Of a stretch of 64,000 nt of DNA, positions 40,260 to 51,869 are shown piece after piece. Position 1 is the stretch's first letter. The number at the start of each line of letters is the position of its first letter. Under the pieces are notes generated by a model. The model made no database searches. It was not told the origin of the DNA and worked only from the letters and a program-made list of their open reading frames with translations. The position numbers and the translations under genes were made by a program. Source of the stretch: Bathynomus jamesi (taxonomy: Eukaryota; Arthropoda; Malacostraca; Isopoda; Cirolanidae); contig JAJOZX010002354.1 of the NCBI GenBank assembly GCA_023014485.1, forward strand, positions 62,001 to 126,000. Reading direction: 5' to 3'.

Positions 40260-40457
40260 GGAGCTATTCAAGAATAGGAACCCCAGCCTTCTTTAGTTAG
40301 CTTTATAAGGCTAACTAACGAAAATATCATAACCTAACCAATCGTCAAGGGCGTACAGTTAACCTAACGATTGGTTAGGTTAAGTCGTGATATTTTCGCT
40401 AGTTAGCCTTATAAGCCTAACTAAAGAAGGCTGGGGTCCCTATTCTTCAATAGCTCC
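40260..40457. mobile_element. Palindromic MITE with 8-bp duplication
   Basis: Almost entirely an inverted repeat (GAGCTATTCAAGAATAGG... and its inverse), flanked by AAAAGTTG at 40252-40259 and 40458-40465. Its centre (CAATCGTCAAGGGCGTACAG and GATTGGTTAGGTTAAGTCGT) resembles 59205-59250 in another insertion. Confidence 0.85.
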
Positions 40458-40465
40458 AAAAGTTG

Positions 40466-41341
40466 ATATCTTTCTTAAGCTTGTCATAGTCATACATGGT
40501 TGTGATTAGAATTTGTGTATCTATTACAGTAAGTAAAGAAGAATGTTCTTGTATTTGAATGAAGCCAAAGATGATGATATAAAATATTATAAATGAGATA
40601 GTTTAATTTACTATTTAAGAAAGCAGAGTATTGTATCGCCGAAAGTATTTTTTACGTTTTTCAACCAGCGTTTATTTATTTCTCCTTGAAAAAACTAAAT
40701 GAATTCTTTCAATTATCAACCTTCTTGCATGATAAAGATGTTTTTTTATTAAAGAAATATTTGAAGTGATTTTATTAAGTTGTTTGATGGTGAAGGTAAC
40801 GTCTGTATTTGTAGCATTTATTTTTCAATGAAATCTATAACGTACCGTCCGTTGCAATAATGGGAATCCACTGGACCACACCTACTTTACGGTCCACTAT
40901 ATCCTGACTACGAGAACTGATATCACAAATTTCTAAAATGTAATTCTCAGGACCAGTACTATTTTTTTCCAGTATTTTTTGCATTTCTATTAGTAAGATA
41001 TCATTAGGTTTAGTTAAAAATACTTTTGTTCATTCCCCACTTTTTGTTGTTGTTGTTGTTATAAAAATTGTTTCTAATGATTTAGTTGATTAGTAGTTAA
41101 GTATATTCTTGGTTTAATTATGTTTTAACTCTTACTGCCTATAAACGATTCTGCAAAATTTTCACTGTAATGTTAGAATATTTACGACAATTTTCAGAAA
41201 GGATTTAAAAGCCACTCGAAAAGCTGTTAAGGTTTATTTTATTAATTTTTATTTGTAATGCATTTTGCTGCATTTAATTGCCATGTAACCTGTTCAATTA
41301 TATAAAGAACAAACTGTCAAATTATTATCATTATTATATAC
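40466..41341. other. No recognisable feature
   Basis: AT-rich, no gene. Contains a short GTT microsatellite around 41045-41060. Confidence 0.4.
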
Positions 41342-41499
41342 GTATATAGGGGAGAATGAATAGCAGTACTTCCCCGGCGCTTCAACTGCCGAGGCGCCGA
41401 TTCTAAAATAAAGAGAGAAACACTAGAGAAGGAGCAGTGGAAAAAAGACAGTGATAAAAGAGAGAAGACGGTAGAAACAGCAGAGAGAGGAAGAAATTA

Positions 41500-42330
41500 T
41501 ACCCGAGTTACATTAAATAGAGAGTAGGAGACCAGTCTGCAGGAGAAATGAGAAAATGTGTCCTTCGGTATAGGCGTGGAGTCGCCTAACAAACGAGTAA
41601 GAGTGGAGCCTGAAGGGTGGTAAAGGCCGGACAAATTAAAAGTAAATGTGAAACGCAGAGAGGAATACCGCAAGGGCAAAAGGGGGCAAGATCCCCCGTC
41701 ATAAGATGACAATACGTAAGGCGAGTATGGCCAATACGCAGCCATACCAGAGCGGTTTCAAAGCGTCGATCACGTTGAAAGGAGGAAGACCACTGACGGA
41801 TCGTGGGCTTCAAGGCCCTCAAGAAATTCCCGGACACATCCTCCCATTGGCGTTGCCACCGCTGAAGGTGTGCTTCCCGGAAAAACCTCGTGAAATCCGA
41901 CGCCGGAGGAGGTGTTAGGGTCGAAAGGTAGGAAGGACCCCTCCCTCGCCGCAACGTTCGCGCATTCGTTGCCCGGAACACCGACGTGGGAAGGTACCCA
42001 ACAAAAGGTGACCAATTTGTGACGTGATGAAATAATGACAAGCCAGTCCCGGATCTGTCGCACCAACGAGTGCGGAGAGAGAAGAGAGGACAGAGCCTTA
42101 AAAGCGCTGCGAGAGTCGGAGTAGATGATGAAACATAAATGAGAGTTGAGAGAGGAATCGAAGGGCCAAGAGCATAACTAAGAGTTCCGCCGTAAAAAGG
42201 AAGCCACTAGGGGAAGGGATAACGATTGGACTATCGACGAGAAGGCTGCCGCACAACCCACTCCAAGTGGCGAGTGAGAGCCGTCGGTGAACACAGGAAT
42301 AGAATCAGAAAGGGAAGAGGAGTGGGATAG
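41500..42330 (-). pseudogene. LINE E RNase H and C-terminal region
   Basis: RNase H begins IPVFTDGSHSPLGVGCAAAF (first Asp) at about 42300. After a shift near 42180 come FCWVPSHVGVPGNECANVAA (42030-41960), then the C-terminus WLRIGHTRLTYCHLMTGDLA and CPCGIPLCVSHLLLICP (41700-41620). At least two frameshifts. The motif order equals LINEs A and B. Confidence 0.8.
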
Positions 42331-42820
42331 AAACAATTGACGGAGGGTAGAAGGGTGGAACTGTAACTTTGGTGCAGTAGAGAGGAAAGAGCAGATTCGG
42401 AGGTAAGGAAGGGTCCACGGGGGAAGGTAGAGGGAAGAGCTCTCCCTTCTACCCGCAAAGAAGACAGGATGGGTGCCATCCGTAGACCGTACGATCGGAC
42501 AAGATGGGGCGACGGTCAAAATAGGTCGAAGTGGAAGAGCCGAAGAGGGATTGGTAAATCGGGTTGGAAGAAAATTGGTGGATGCAAAAGCGATATTTTA
42601 AGCCCTCTAAGGTACGGTGGACATCCGGCGGGAGATGGCCGTTTTCCCCATAAACGTTGGCAATAGGAGAGGATCGGAATGCGCAGGTGCTAATGCGTAC
42701 ACCCAGGGAACGGATGGAGTCCAGCATACACAGGGCGGAGGAATAGGCCTCTCAGCCATAATCCAATTTACGTTGGACAAGGGAGTGGTAGAGCAACCAA
42801 AGGGTATGGTGGTCAGCACC
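42330..42820 (-). pseudogene. LINE E region between RT and RNase H
   Basis: MLDSIRSLGVRISTCAFRSSPIANVY and HLPPDVHRTLEGLKYRFCIH, the conserved post-RT region of RNase H-bearing LINEs. It follows the hAT insertion that separates it from the RT box. Confidence 0.75.
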
Positions 42821-42828
42821 TTAATCGG

Positions 42829-44421
42829 CAGTGGCGGCTCGTGATAAAATAAAATGGAGGGACTGCAAGCTTCACACAGCAGTAGGGTACACAAATTTGA
42901 CCTACCTCAGGTACGAGTTGATGTCCACGGATTTCCTGGGCATGGTAGTAGTGGTGGTGGTGGTGGTGGTGGTGGTGACGGTAGGGATGGCTGAGGTGGT
43001 GGTGGTAGTATTACTTGAAAAAAAAATCGGTGCGTCGGCTCTTCGATGTAGCAAATTGGTTTATTACTTTTTCATTAAAATCTTTCATTTCTGTTATTTT
43101 ATTTTCAATGGATATCATTGCTAAAGCAGACAGTCCGTCATTCACCATGGTACTGCTCAAAAAAAGTTTTAATTCTCTTCAAAGTTGAGAAGCACGCCTA
43201 TATCGAGGAAGATCCGAAGATACTCCTACACAGGACTCGGAGCCTTTAATGAAACAAAGTCCGGCGCCAGGTTCGAACTCGCAGCCTTTACTGTAGATGG
43301 GGGATCGAACCGCTATCCCGCAGTGAAGATCTAGAGAGGCACCTTTGTCATTGAAAACTACATGAAGTCCGAGCTGAGAGTCGATCCCAGAACCTTGAAA
43401 TTAGCGAACAGCTTAACCATTATAGTCTACCTGGCGGGTGTGAGTGACCATGAATGCGGTATTACGGAGTTCCAGGTGAACAAAGACCCAAATATCCACA
43501 GCAAATGAAAATAAATAATACTGAAAACTTATACCATGCTTACATTTATAGACGAATAAAGCTTTTACACAGGAATAGTAGTATGCTGATAGTAAAGTAT
43601 AGAATAGACAAGGTTCTTCTCCTCCGCCAGCCACTGCTGACAGAAAGTAGTGGTGAAAGAAGATTTATAGGAAAGTAGGAAAAAGTATAATGAAGAGAAT
43701 TGCTTCAGAGTTCATTCACACCATACGTACACTTATCTCCTGTACTCAATTATGCGTCAGGAGACAGCGGAAAATAAAGGCTAGTATGAATACTAACCTT
43801 AATCTAATCTATAATCTACACCATGAATTATTTGAAACTTTTATTTATTTATTATGTACAAGATGAAGTATATGGAGGTATAGAGGTATATGGAAAAGAG
43901 AAGAAGGAAATAGGGCTAGAGTTTCAATTGTAAACCATAGGTTGCATGAAGAAGCCAAACGAGGGCTGATAAAAGACTAACACACACACACTGGTGTAGG
44001 TCTTCCTCTTGCTTTGATTTCAGTCTTTTCATGTAATGTCAGCTGAGAAAAGATGCTTTGCAAATACTTCACTCGATTTTCCGTCGTCAAAGAGTAATTA
44101 AAGAGAGCACGACTTAACTACACCGTCCGCACGCAATATAAGCACGAGACTGAGCTGCACCGACTGCAACTCAGTTTTCAGATGTGGCGCCAATTAATAA
44201 CAGACATGAATCGTACAGCAATTATAAAAGTAACTTAAATTTTGGTCTGGTTTTAATGAAAATTCACTTAGTAACGTACTGAAAATAACATATAATGACT
44301 TTTTATTACGATATATTTGTTAGTAGTGTATTATTCTGCTGTCTCTCAGAAGGAATCATACGCCTGGCAGTGTGTCTGTGGGTACTGCAGCTCTGCTGCT
44401 TCTAGGCACGAGCCGCCACTG
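42829..44421. mobile_element. Non-autonomous hAT element with 8-bp duplication
   Basis: CAGTGGCGGCTCGTG at 42829 and its inverse CACGAGCCGCCACTG at 44421, flanked by TTAATCGG (42821-42828) and CTAATCGG (44422-44429). The 1.6-kb interior has a (GGT)n tract at about 42948-42978 but no transposase. The same terminus occurs at 56235. It interrupts RT sequence of LINE E. Confidence 0.9.
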
Positions 44422-44429
44422 CTAATCGG

Positions 44430-44880
44430 TATAGGAAAGAAATTTGAGGAGGGTACAAGTCTGAAGGCACGAAGTCTTCAGCGACTTAAGGTAGGGAATC
44501 GAGGAGGAGATCCAAAAATCTAGTTTCGTGGACTAGTGGGAGCTGCGATCCATAAAGAGAGAGGGAAGGGATGGCAGTGCAGCGGCGGCGGCGACGAAAG
44601 TGCATCACCACCGTCTTAGAGACCGAATCCAGGGCTCGCTGTAGGAGACGTTCAAGGAAGGTGATCGGGAACCGGAGCAATATATGGCAAGGTCGTCAAC
44701 ATAGAGGGTGGCTGTAATAAGGGAAATTATTGGGAATCTGGAAAAGGTGAGGGGAGCAAACAAGCAAAGCCTTACGTCTGAGGAAAGCTGGATCACGGTG
44801 GTCATGTCGGAAGACGGAAGGAATGGTCGAGGTCAAGGCTTCGGCCATTGCAGTAGGGAACGACACTGGGCGTCCGTCTA
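44430..44880 (-). pseudogene. LINE E reverse transcriptase catalytic region
   Basis: LYVDDLAIYCSGS around 44690 is the RT catalytic box (Tyr-x-Asp-Asp), followed by KTVVMHFRRRRRC and SLYGSQLPLVHETRFL. Cut on the right by the BEL/Pao element and on the left by the hAT element. Confidence 0.8.
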
Positions 44881-44890
44881 TCGTAAGGAC

Positions 44891-45455
44891 TTATTTTTTT
44901 TTTATTTTTTTTTTTTTATTGGGTTCAAAATCCCAGCTGAGCCGTGAACGGCCAAGCTCTGAAGGGCCAGTTCAACCTACAGCCGAAGTTAAGCTAGAAT
45001 TAAAAACTTACGGACTTGGAGGTCCTATTAAGTCTTATCTCAGGGTTGCTGACTCGATGTGGGCCTACCTTAGGCCTCAGTTGCATGAATTTAAGATAAA
45101 AAAAACAAAAGGGGCACTATTTATGGTCTTCTTTCTAAACCTTGCAACAACAACACAACCTGCACTATTGCACGATGCAACAATCTTGTATCTAAACAAC
45201 CAAACTGAATTGCAAGAGAGCTCTCTATAAGACCACAGCCTGTAAGTATGGCATTCCACAAACGAGTAGAAAAGACGCGCAGCGCCCCAAAAAATGCTAG
45301 CTGTAAATTAAGTGAATTTTTCATTAACCTTACAATTAGGAGATGGATATATATACACCTTAACTTAATATATACAAGCAATGCTACATTAATCAGCTTA
45401 GTCATCATATCGCCTTGGGACAACAATGGTTCTTCCTCTTCTAAATTTTCTAACA
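44891..45455 (-). repeat. BEL/Pao 3' LTR
   Basis: 565 bp, nearly identical to 51291-51864. The terminal CA on the outer side is lost (the left edge starts TTATTTTT after AGGAC). Confidence 0.95.
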
Positions 45456-46550
45456 CTCCCCACCGAAGAGGCATTGTTGTCATTACCTTCTGCAAGGTTA
45501 GCCAAGCCTTCTCCATGAGGCTGTAACTCAAATGTTTCATCTTGACTATCCGTGTTTTTGCTGATTTCTAAAGCATAGAGTTTTTGCATAGGTCTCTTTA
45601 ATTTTCCTCCTGAAGTCTTTACCAGTGCAGACCTAACTAAATTGTCTTTGCCAACAAACAATTCTTCAATTATGCCAAGCTTCCAGCATTGCCTTGGTCT
45701 TTCATCCCCAATCATTACCACTTCTCCCACCTTGATACAATTTGCATTGGAGCCCTTTACATTGCCTGATGGGTAATAATTGAGTTCTGGCAAGTATTCC
45801 ATTTGTCACCTCTTCCATAACTGATCTTGTAGCTCTTCAAGGTACCTGAACCGTCTGGTTAACTCTCCTTGAGTGCTCTGGATAGGCTGTAAGTCTTCTG
45901 GCACACTGGGGCTTCATGTTAATCGTTTACCACAAATATAATGATTTGGTGTCAATGGCTCTGCATACTGTTATAAACAAAAGTGATAGGCCTACTGTTC
46001 ACCATTGCTACTACTTCACATAAAACAGTGCAGAATTCTTCTTTGTTCAAATGAGCATTAGCTAAAAGTTTCTTTAATGGACACTTTACACTTCTCACTA
46101 ACCTTTCCCAAAATCCTCCCCACCATGGTCTTCTCAACAATAAACTCCCACTGTACCCCTTGGTGTGAAAAGTAGGATTGGAATCCTTCCTCTTTTAGCA
46201 AGGACCAAACTTCTTGGAGTTCCTTTGCAGCCTTTTTGAAGGTTTTTGCATTATCCGATATGATTTTATTCGGGAAACCCCTTCTGTTCACAAACCTTTT
46301 AAAGGCCAAAAGAAATACATCACTACTTGAAGCTGCTTACCAACTCCAAATGGATTGCTCTGGTGGTAGCACATGTGAAAAGACAAGTATAACCTTTGTT
46401 AGACTCCCCTTGCTCATGCACATAGACTGGACCTGCGAAGTCTACTCCCACTACATCAAATGGGGCAGTATAGACACCATTCTTTTGGAAGTGGAGCCAC
46501 CTTTTCATAATAAGGCTTTGCACTCCAACGCTTGCAAACCACACATTTAT
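45398..46550 (-). pseudogene. BEL/Pao integrase core and C-terminal domain
   Basis: Broken frames. VGVDFAGPVYV (first Asp of the DDE triad) in 46323-46544; PNKIISDNAKTFKKA (second Asp) in 46058-46309; WWGGFWERLVRSVK (the Glu position) in 45952-46140; then the Pao-type C-terminal domain with VGEVVMIGDE and QCWKLGIIEELFVGKDNLVR in 45398-45802. At least three shifts. Integrase would insert the cDNA. Confidence 0.85.
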
Positions 46551-46875
46551 GCAAGCCCTTTTTCACTACTTGTCTAATTTTGGGAATCCACAAATGTTGT
46601 CCTATCTCTATTATCACTTCTCTAACTCCAGCATGTAACAACTTATGATGAATATCCAGGATCAAAAGGTCCACAAAGTGCCCCCCAGAAGGTAGCAAAA
46701 TTGGATGTCTTTTCTCCTCTGGAAGCTCAGAAAACTGTAGTCTACCTCCTACTCTCAATAAATCCTGATCCAAAAAACACATCCAAACCCTTGAGAGCAG
46801 AATGTGTTGGTAGAACCTGTAATGGACGGCTGGTGAGCAATTCCCTCTCTTCACCAAATTTTTCCTTCTGCACAT
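46456..46875 (-). pseudogene. BEL/Pao integrase zinc-binding domain
   Basis: HPILLPSGGHFVDLLILDIH then HHKLLHAGVREVIIEIGQHLW and CVVCKRW give the H-H-C-C zinc finger before the integrase core. Preceded by LLRVGGRL, a marker of Pao integrases. Confidence 0.85.
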
Positions 46876-47720
46876 ATACCACCCAGTATTTCCTGGCTTG
46901 CTGAATCTCCTTACTGTTCAGAATTCCTTCCCTTCTTGTTTCTCCCTTAATATTGTTGGTAAATCTATATACCCATGCTGTCACTCTTAACAACCTTTTC
47001 AGACTGCTAATGTCCTCAAGCCTCAATATGGGGTCCTGCTGCATAACTTGACAACTGTTCACAGTTCATTTTCTCACCTCACTCACCCATGCTTCTTCAG
47101 CCTCTCTCTCTCCTACAATAGGCTGATTAGAAGGCCAGTTTTCACTTCCAAGTTTTAGCCACTCTGGCCCATTCCACCACAAACTTGACTGTGCAAGATC
47201 TTTCACTGAAATTCCTCGTGTTGGTAAATCAGCGGGGTTTTGGGGGCCTGGACAACGCTTCCATTGCTTGGGATCTGTGTGCTCTTGAATTTCCTCCACC
47301 CTATTACCCTATTGGCAGCAAATGGTTTCCATTTCCTTGCCTGGCTTCTTAACCAGTGCCAAACTATAGGGGAGTCTGTCCAATAATGGCTTGGAATTTC
47401 ATAGAGGGCCAAAGACATTTGCACTGTAACTGCAAGCCGACTAGCAATAACTGCACCCATCAATTCCAACCTTGGAACAGAAAGCCTTTTCAAAGGTGCT
47501 ACTCTGCTCTTTGCAGCAACCAACCTGCAACTTACTTCCTCTTGCAATGTGCCTCTTATATAAATACAAGTTGCATAGGCTTCCTCACTTGCATCACAAA
47601 ATATATGCAGCTTCAAATTGTCTGGACTATTGTTCATCTCTCCAAAGTACCATCTTGGGATTTCAATGTCTCCAAGATGTGCCAATTCTTTGAACCAATA
47701 TTTCCACCTTACCACCATAT
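46742..47720 (-). pseudogene. BEL/Pao RNase H region
   Basis: HIFCDASEEAYATCIYIR (catalytic Asp), SVPRLELMGAVIASRLA (Glu) and HYWTDSPIVWHWL (Asp) form the Pao RNase H in 47203-47718, then RCPGPQNPADLPTRGIS (His/Asp region) in 47066-47299 after a shift, and connection sequence to 46742. Confidence 0.85.
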
Positions 47721-47781
47721 GATCAGGTAACTCTTGGTCCCAACCAAGTCCAATTTCTCAAAGGCTCTGAAACCAAGTTTT

Positions 47782-48513
47782 TTACTTTATCACAAATGGA
47801 GCCAGGAATCCAAGAGGATCAAAGACCTTTGAAGCCAAACTAAGAGCTGTACGTTTTGTCCACCTTGTCTCATTCTCAGCCAGCTCTACTAAAGATTTCC
47901 CATTGAAGGTAAACAAATCCTCTCCTTGCTGCCAAACAATGCCTAGCACTTTTGCGTCTATTGCCCACAATTCCTTAATACCAGAATCCTCAATACTTTC
48001 TGCTGCATCAGGTACTACACAGGACTGACTCATAAACTCTTGTGATTGAGAATGATTGGTCTGCCATTTTCTAAGCTCCATGCCAGCCTCCCTCATTATA
48101 GCTCTAGCCTCCATGAATATCTGTTTAGCCATTTCTGTATTATCCACGGAACACAGCAAATCATTAACATAAAAATTTTTCCTTATGTGTTGAATAGTGT
48201 TAGGATAGACTTCAGAATATTTCTTAAAATGGTACTGCATAGTAGCTGCCAACAGAAATGGACTAGAGCTGAGGCCAAACAACACTGACTTCATTCTATA
48301 TGCTTGAACCTTAGGTTCATTTTTCAACAAGTCTCTCGTATCCACCCACAGATACCTTACTGTATCTCTGTCCTCTGGTTTTAATTTTATCCGCAAAAAG
48401 GCTTGCTTCACATCTGCAGTCAATGCTACTCTACCAAACCTGAATCTCAGTAACAAGGAAAATAAATCTGCATTTAAATTTGGCCCAGCATCCAAACAGT
48501 CATTCAAGGACAC
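47782..48513 (-). pseudogene. BEL/Pao reverse transcriptase
   Basis: A 243-codon frame with the RT palm: TADVKQAFLRIKL (first catalytic Asp), LFGLSSSPFLLAATM, and the box FYVNDLLCSV, where the first Asp of the usual FYVDDLL is Asn. That change alone should abolish polymerisation. The upstream RT start (HHAVVRRDKTTTKLRVVFDGSA) sits at the end of the preceding frame, with a shift at about 48510. Confidence 0.9.
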
Positions 48514-49799
48514 ACCACCATTGTCCTTGCTGAGCCATCAAAAACTACCCTCAGTTTGGTGGTAGTTTTGTCTCGCCGTACCACTGCATGGTGTGGCAGA
48601 TAATGTGCCTCCTGGCTCACCAGCTCACCTTGCACCCTTTCAGCATAGCCCTCCCTTACATAGCTTAGGATGGCCTCATTGTATTCAATTAACAACTCAT
48701 TTTTTCTTAGCCTGTACAATGAAGTCTCCAACCTCCGATTAGCTAGCTGAAGGTTTGAACCGGGTTTGCAAGAATCCTTCCAAGGGAGGCCAACTTCATA
48801 GCAACCATCTCTAAACCCAATCCCTTTTTCAAATTGCTCTAAAACATCACTGTTCACTGTACTTGCCTGTTTGTTCTTTATGCCAATGGATTCAAGTTCC
48901 CAAAACGCTTTCAAATGCCTTTCCAAACCATGGCTGTTCTCCTCAATCTTAACAAAAAGAGCTTTAACCTCCATTTCATTGCAATAGCTACCATGTAGCA
49001 TCCAGCCTAGCTTACTTTCTAAACAAGTAGTGACTGGAGCACAAAGTTCCTCAATCTCTACAGCTTGGACCTTGATAGTAGGACTTTGTGGTAACAACCC
49101 CTTAACCAGAACTTCTACCTTCTTAACTTTGGTTCGGTTTTGAACGGAACCCCCAAACCTAGAAATTCTTAAATTTTCCCTCTTAAGTTCTTTAAACTTC
49201 AATTTTCTGGAAATTCTGGTCTTAATAAAGCTACAATGGCTACCACTATCAAACAACACTCTTACAGTAGCTTCTCCATCATTCCCAATTAATAAGGCTG
49301 CAGCTGTTTGCAATAATCCCCCTTTACTTTTACTCCCTTTCATAGCAGTAGCCTGTGCCACTGATGTCTCTACTTCTGGGGTAGGCCTACTAGGAGTGTT
49401 TTCACACAATAATGGCTGATGCCTGCCATGACATTTTTTGCACAAAATTTTAAACTTACAAAACCTTGCTCTGTGACCTTTCAAAAAACATTTAAAACAT
49501 GCTGTGGACTTAGTTACCCTATCCTTTCTCTCCTCAAAAGGTAAAGCCTCAGCCACCTCACATTTATATGACTTGTGGTTGCCTTCGCAAAATATGCATT
49601 CCTTGATTCCCTTTAATTTATTCTTAGAGGATGCATGTAGAGCTGACACTGTACCTGGGCTATTCTTTTTGGTAGAAACCTTGGTGCTGTGCCTGCCTTT
49701 GTCCCCTTGTTTAACATCCCAATGTGCAAACTCAATTCCCTCTCGTCTTGCTAATTCTGTGCCTAAAAGACAACATCTGCTGAAGGGGGATGTACACAT
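48504..49799 (-). CDS. BEL/Pao Gag zinc knuckles, protease and RT start
   Basis: A 431-codon open frame within gag-pol. Three Cys-His clusters (CIFCEGNHKSYKC, CFKCFLKGHRARFC, CKKCHGRHQPLLC) at residues about 68-130 bind RNA. An aspartic protease domain follows with LFDSGSHCSFI (active-site Asp-Ser-Gly) near residue 180 and flap-side sequence, then the linker and the N-terminal RT fingers (YLPHHAVVRRDKTTTKLRVVF). The order is that of Pao polyproteins. Frame is lost at both ends, so it is a piece of the polyprotein, not a complete product. Confidence 0.85.
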   Translation of the reverse strand: MCTSPFSRCCLLGTELARREGIEFAHWDVKQGDKGRHSTKVSTKKNSPGTVSALHASSKNKLKGIKECIFCEGNHKSYKCEVAEALPFEERKDRVTKSTACFKCFLKGHRARFCKFKILCKKCHGRHQPLLCENTPSRPTPEVETSVAQATAMKGSKSKGGLLQTAAALLIGNDGEATVRVLFDSGSHCSFIKTRISRKLKFKELKRENLRISRFGGSVQNRTKVKKVEVLVKGLLPQSPTIKVQAVEIEELCAPVTTCLESKLGWMLHGSYCNEMEVKALFVKIEENSHGLERHLKAFWELESIGIKNKQASTVNSDVLEQFEKGIGFRDGCYEVGLPWKDSCKPGSNLQLANRRLETSLYRLRKNELLIEYNEAILSYVREGYAERVQGELVSQEAHYLPHHAVVRRDKTTTKLRVVFDGSARTMVVCP

Positions 49800-50470
49800 G
49801 TTCTGTAGAGTGTCCCCTACTTAATTCAAGCAAAATTGAGCTAGGCAATTTAGACTCCAGTATAGTGACCAACATTATACCATACCTTTCCATTCCTACA
49901 CCCAAGTTGTCCAGGGACCTAGTTCTAACTTCAAATTCATCATATAACTGCCGTAACTCCTTGACACTATTGGGATTATTAACAGGAGGTATAGCTAAAA
50001 GTTCACGGAGGTGGCTTTTAATTAAGATCTCTGGCTTACCAAACCGTTTCTTTAATATATCCCAAGTCACATTATAATTAGCCTCTGTTAATGCTAATTC
50101 CTGCTATTGTCTTTGCTGCCTCCCCTTCCAAGAGAGACTGCAAATAATTAAACTTCTCCACGGCACTTAACACTTGACTAGAATGAACTGCTGATTGAAA
50201 ACTGTCTGCCCATCCTTGCCATTCCTGAATACTCCCAGAAAATGTTTTGAGTACTAGCCTCAGTAATTGAACTGCAGATCTGTTAACCTTAACTTTACAA
50301 ACACCATTTGTTGAGTGTTGTGTTTCATTATTAGACCTGGTCTCTAACTGTACTGAGCTGCTAAACTCTCTTGCTCGGTGGCCTACTTTAATTATATCAT
50401 CAATAATCTCTTCAAAGTAAATTATGTTATTTTCTATTTCATCTTCTTCTATAAGAGCCTCAATTAAAAA
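49732..50470 (-). pseudogene. BEL/Pao Gag, C-terminal part
   Basis: MTWDILKKRFGKPEILIKSH, RQLYDEFEVRTRSLDNLGV and YGIMLVTILESKLPSS (49732-50070), preceded in another frame by IQEWQGWADSFQSAVH and KFNYLQSLLEGEAAKTIAGI (about 50100-50250). Recognisable as the Pao/BEL capsid region. Frameshifted near 50090. Confidence 0.8.
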
Positions 50471-50473
50471 TTT

Positions 50474-50674
50474 GGGGTTGCCAAGTCAACAGATCTTGAA
50501 TAAAGGACACTTGCACGCTACCGTATATTCCATTGCTTATCATGATAAAAATTTACTTGTGCAATATTTTTTACAATTTCTTTATTATATTCATAGATAA
50601 AATATGTCTAGAAAGTCGTACAAGTCGCTGAAATAAACAACTGTCCTTTGAAATAAAGGACACTTGGCAACCCT
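50474..50674. mobile_element. MITE inside BEL/Pao gag
   Basis: About 200 bp with ends GGGTTGCCAAGT and inverse ACTTGGCAACCC, splitting the gag frame between KIDSLVG and the next segment. Internal copies of AAATAAAGGACACTTG near both ends. No coding capacity. Confidence 0.75.
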
Positions 50675-50679
50675 ACGAG

Positions 50680-50865
50680 TGAGTCAATTTTAACATTTAC
50701 TTCGCTTAGAGCAACCTTTTTAGTTTCTAATATGGAAAGCTGCGCAGTCACTAAGCTTAAATCCTCTTGCTCTATGGCAGAATCTATAGTGGCAATGACC
50801 TTTGTAATTAGACCTTTGTAGGCGCTTCTCCTTTTTTTAAACTTGTTCAATTCAGCTGCACTCAT
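50680..50865 (-). pseudogene. BEL/Pao Gag, N-terminus
   Basis: Starts MSAAELNKFKKRRSAYKGLI at about 50865 and continues as a helical segment (SAIEQEDLSLVTAQLSILET) to the MITE. This is the usual start of Pao Gag. The leader between it and the 5' LTR (50866-51290) holds the possible primer binding site. Confidence 0.8.
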
Positions 50866-51290
50866 CTTCAATGCAAACAGCAATTCGGCTCAATGCCAAA
50901 TAAGCTGAATTGGCAAAAATACTTGAACTGATCAAACGCAAATTTTGCTTTTTTCAAATAAACTGAATTGCTGGGTGGGGTACTGACCAACCACCAGTAT
51001 GGAATACCAAATTTTCCACCCAAGTAACTGGCGCTCCGAAGTCTGCAACCTTCGCCTACGAATAATAAACCAAAATTAACCAAACCGATAAAAATGTAGG
51101 CCAAAAACAACGACAGACGAGTGGCCAAGTTTCGCAATTGGGCGACCAAACTTTCTACCCTGGGACCTTAACTCAATTATGCACAACCCGTCTAGGCCTA
51201 ACTTGGGCTACAATTTGCACAATCAGAACTTTGCCGAAAAATAGTCACTGACTCAGTCTTGGGCTAGAATCCGGTTCTGAAGGACCATGT

Positions 51291-51864
51291 TGTTATTATT
51301 TTTTTTTATTGGGTTCAAAATCCCAGCTGAGCCGTGAACGGCCAAGCTCTGAAGGGCCAGTTCAACCTACAGCCGAAGTTAAGCTAGAATTAAAAACTTA
51401 CGGACTTGGAGGTCCTATTAGGTCCTACCTCAGGGTTGCTGACTCGATCTAGGCCTACCTTAGGCCTCAGTTGCGTGAATTTAAGATAAAAACAAAAGAG
51501 GCACTATTTATGGTCTTCTTTCTAAACCTTGCAACAACAACACAACCTGCATTATTGCACGATGCAACAATCTTGTATCTAAACAACCAAACTGAATTGC
51601 AAGAGAGCTCTCTATAAGACCACAGCCTGTAAGTATGGCATTCCACAAACGAGTAGAAAAGACGCGCAGCGCCCCAAAAAATGATGCCACAAGAGCCCAA
51701 AAAAGCTAGCTCTAAATTAAGTGAATTTTTCACTAACCTTACAATTATAAGATGGATATATATACACCTTAACTTAATATATACAAGCAATGCTGCATCA
51801 ATCAGCTTAGTCATCATATCGCCTTGGGACAACAATGGTTCTTCCTCTTCTAGATTTTCTAACA
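51291..51864 (-). repeat. BEL/Pao 5' LTR
   Basis: 574 bp, minus strand starting TGTTAG at 51864 and ending TAACA at 51291. Matches 44891-45455 with small indels, including extra CCACAAGAGCCCAAA-type bases near 51685. Confidence 0.95.
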
Positions 51865-51869
51865 AGGAC

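Larger units (their letters stand above)
44891..51864 (-). mobile_element. BEL/Pao LTR retrotransposon
   Basis: About 7 kb on the minus strand with LTRs at 44891-45455 and 51291-51864 and a 5-bp target duplication AGGAC (44886-44890 and 51865-51869). LTRs begin TGTTAG and end TAACA. Next to the 5' LTR (51290 side) TGGTCCTTCAGAACCGG could be the primer binding site. Next to the 3' LTR CGGTGGGGAG is a short purine tract. Domain order gag, protease, RT, RNase H, integrase is that of Pao. Several frames are broken. The LTRs differ by small indels and substitutions, so this is not a very recent insertion. Confidence 0.95.

Noticed and set aside
42469..42844. Plus-strand ORFs of 65 and 75 codons
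   Set aside because: Antisense to LINE E RT/RNase H connection, no homology of their own.
47356..47730. 124-codon plus-strand ORF
   Set aside because: Antisense shadow of the BEL/Pao RNase H region.
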